Assembly: GCF_002028405.1 (NCBI RefSeq)
Contig: NZ_CP020046.1
Coordinates: 744,001-808,000 of the forward strand
Length of the DNA: 64,000 nucleotides
Reading direction: 5' to 3'
Origin: Thiomonas intermedia
GTDB lineage: Bacteria; Pseudomonadota; Gammaproteobacteria; Burkholderiales; Burkholderiaceae_C
In this document: positions 62,431 through 64,000 of the stretch, one piece after another
How positions within the stretch are numbered: position 1 is the first letter of the stretch
How the letters are laid out: each line of letters begins with the position of its first letter
Made by a program: the position numbers and the translations under genes
Notes under the pieces: generated by a model
Seen by the model: the letters and a program-made list of their open reading frames with translations, nothing else
Told to the model about the DNA's origin: nothing
Database searches by the model: none

Positions 62431-62482
62431 GGGGAGGTGGCGTGGAAACGGCAGTCGACAGGCGCAATCGTAACGTGTAACG

Positions 62483-63568
62483 TCAGCGCGACGCAGGCGT
62501 CTGTTCCGCGATGGTGTCGTAGGCGTTCAACAGGGCTTCGCACTGCTGCGGGGTGCCAATGGTGATGCGCAGGAAGTCGGCAATGCGCTGCGGGCGCGCG
62601 AACTGACGCACGAGAATGCGGCGCTCGCGCAGCTGCGCCGCCAGCCGCGCGCCCTCGTGTGCAGGGTGGCGCGCGAACACGAAATTCGCCTGTGAGGGCA
62701 ACACGTCGAAACCGCGCTCGCGCAGACCTTCGCTCAACGTCTCGCGGCTGGTCTGAATGCGCGCACAGGTCTGTGCCAGCCAAGCGGCATCTGTCATGGC
62801 GGCCGTGGCGCCAGCGAGCGCCAGACGGTCGAGCGGATAGGAGTTGAAGCTGTCCTTCACCCGGCCGAGTGCATCGATCAGATCGGGGTGGCCCAGCGCA
62901 TAGCCCACGCGCAACCCGGCCAGCGCCCAGGCCTTGGACAGCGTACGGATCACCAGCAATTGCGGATGACGATCGATCAGCGTCGCAGCGGTCTGCGCGC
63001 CGAAGTCGACATAGGCCTCGTCGACCACCACCACAGAATCGCGATTGCCCGCCAGCAGGCGCTCGATTTCGGACAGGGGCAGCGCCATGCCTGTCGGGGC
63101 ATTCGGATTGGGAAAGATGATGCCCCCGTTCGGGCCGGCCTGCAGATAGTCATCGACCGCCATCGAGAAATCGGCGCGCAGCGCCAGCTCGCGGGTCTCG
63201 ATGCCATACAGGCGGGCGTAGACGGGATAGAAGCTGTACGAAATGTCGGGGTGCAGCAGCGGCGCGGGGTGCCGCAACAGCGCCATGAAGGCATGGGCCA
63301 GCACCTCGTCCGATCCGTTGCCGACGAAGACCTGTTCGGGCCTCAGCCCGTGGTGCTGGGCGATCGCAGCCTTGAGCCCTGCGGCCTGCGGATCGGGATA
63401 GAGGCGCAAATCGCCCGTGGTCTGCGCCGCGATGGCCTGCAGCACCTTGTCGCTGGGCGGATACGGGCATTCATTGGTGTTGAGTTTGATCAGCCCTTCG
63501 ATGCGAGGCTGTTCGCCGGGCACATAAGGGGTCAGACCGTGAACGACTTCGCTCCAGAATCGGCTCAT
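62483..63568 (-). CDS. hisC: Histidinol-phosphate aminotransferase
   Basis: This 361-residue PLP enzyme has [51 protein letters not shown] and the PLP lysine in [18 protein letters not shown]. It lies between hisD and hisB in the operon. Confidence 0.95.
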   Translation of the reverse strand: MSRFWSEVVHGLTPYVPGEQPRIEGLIKLNTNECPYPPSDKVLQAIAAQTTGDLRLYPDPQAAGLKAAIAQHHGLRPEQVFVGNGSDEVLAHAFMALLRHPAPLLHPDISYSFYPVYARLYGIETRELALRADFSMAVDDYLQAGPNGGIIFPNPNAPTGMALPLSEIERLLAGNRDSVVVVDEAYVDFGAQTAATLIDRHPQLLVIRTLSKAWALAGLRVGYALGHPDLIDALGRVKDSFNSYPLDRLALAGATAAMTDAAWLAQTCARIQTSRETLSEGLRERGFDVLPSQANFVFARHPAHEGARLAAQLRERRILVRQFARPQRIADFLRITIGTPQQCEALLNAYDTIAEQTPASR

Positions 63569-63580
63569 AGGGATTCCGTT

Positions 63581-64000
63581 TCAGCGCAGCCGCATCTCGG
63601 CGGCGCGGGCGTGCGCGGTCAGTCGCTCACCGTGGGCCAGCACGCTGGCGACGCGCCCGAGCTGCTGCGCGCCCTCGGCGCTGACCTCGATGATGCTGGA
63701 GCGTTTGATGAAGTCGTACACCCCCAGCGGCGAGGAAAACCGGGCCGTGCCCGAAGTGGGCAAGACATGGTTGGGCCCGGCGCAGTAGTCGCCCAGCGAT
63801 TCGGAGGTGTACGCACCGAGGAACAGCGCGCCGGCATGCTTGAGCGCGGGCACGTACTGGTGCGGGTCTTTGGCGGAAATTTCCAGGTGTTCCGGCGCGA
63901 TGCGGTTGGCCAGTTCGCAGGCCTGCGCCATGTCGCGCACCTGCACCAGCGCGCCACGGCCAGTCAGCGAGGCCGCGATGATGGCCTTGCGTGGCATGTC
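63581..64000 (-). CDS. hisD: Histidinol dehydrogenase, C-terminal part (5' end outside window)
   Basis: The last 139 codons of HisD are visible: [50 protein letters not shown] (key part [14 protein letters not shown]) and the C-terminal His-containing segment [21 protein letters not shown]. The enzyme oxidises histidinol to histidine. The frame is open through the window edge. Confidence 0.94.
   Translation of the reverse strand, partial: DMPRKAIIAASLTGRGALVQVRDMAQACELANRIAPEHLEISAKDPHQYVPALKHAGALFLGAYTSESLGDYCAGPNHVLPTSGTARFSSPLGVYDFIKRSSIIEVSAEGAQQLGRVASVLAHGERLTAHARAAEMRLR

Overview
The window looks like a betaproteobacterial (Burkholderiales-type) chromosome with high G+C. Supporting signs are the layout hisD-C-B-H-A-F-IE followed by tatABC, the petABC-sspA-sspB order, the ubiE/ubiJ/ubiB cluster, a fused B12-dependent mutase of the IcmF type and an NhaR regulator. 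A Thiomonas-like organism is plausible, but the sequence alone does not settle the genus. One large accessory insertion of about 23.1 kb interrupts an otherwise ordinary housekeeping region.

Left chromosomal part (1-23553): a fructose PTS operon (end of the multidomain EIIA-HPr-EI protein, fruK, fruA); an APC-type permease; a LOG-family protein overlapping an arginase; recQ converging on a TerC protein; a zinc-ribbon protein and a Bax-inhibitor-1 protein divergent from nhaR; a DUF1269 protein; icmF behind a palindromic operator-like site; a DMT exporter; an RluF-type pseudouridine synthase; the cytochrome bc1 operon petABC with an FNR/ANR-like box upstream; sspA-sspB; and a tRNA-Thr(UGU) gene.

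Accessory element (23506-46624): an integrative element sits in the 3' end of tRNA-Thr. It is bounded by 48-bp direct repeats with one mismatch (23506-23553 and 46577-46624), and its tyrosine integrase lies next to the right end. Inside, left to right, are: a small gene split by an IS1182-family insertion; an AlpA-like DNA-binding protein; a Toprim-helicase fusion and an RSF1010-RepC-like initiator followed by three 22-bp iteron-like repeats (a plasmid-type replication module); three small genes of unknown function; a MOB-F mobilisation module in the R388 order (putative oriT, ribbon-helix-helix protein, coupling protein, TrwC/TraI-type relaxase-helicase); a cargo block (CAP-domain lipoprotein, membrane/coiled-coil protein, small lipoprotein, secreted protein, nuclease-like protein); and a ParA/ribbon-helix-helix partition module with a repeated 17-bp motif. 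No type IV secretion genes are present. It therefore reads as an integrated mobilisable plasmid (IME) that would borrow a conjugation channel. The cargo block lies between two diverged copies of a hairpin-rich noncoding element (about 36870-37140 and 42497-42840). Their stems are kept although the stem sequences differ. This is the most unusual signal in the window.

Right chromosomal part (46625-64000): a short stretch with an operator-like palindrome and a small unknown gene; a DUF971 protein, ubiE, a Tim44-like protein, ubiJ and ubiB (ubiquinone biosynthesis); an aldo/keto reductase; a DUF4404 protein converging on pdxA; a Nif3-like protein divergent from a DegS-type protease; then, on the minus strand, the histidine operon running from hisD (cut by the window end) through hisC, hisB, hisH, hisA, hisF and a fused hisIE into a DUF4870 protein, a HIT protein and tatA-tatB-tatC. 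An intrinsic terminator lies between tatA and tatB.
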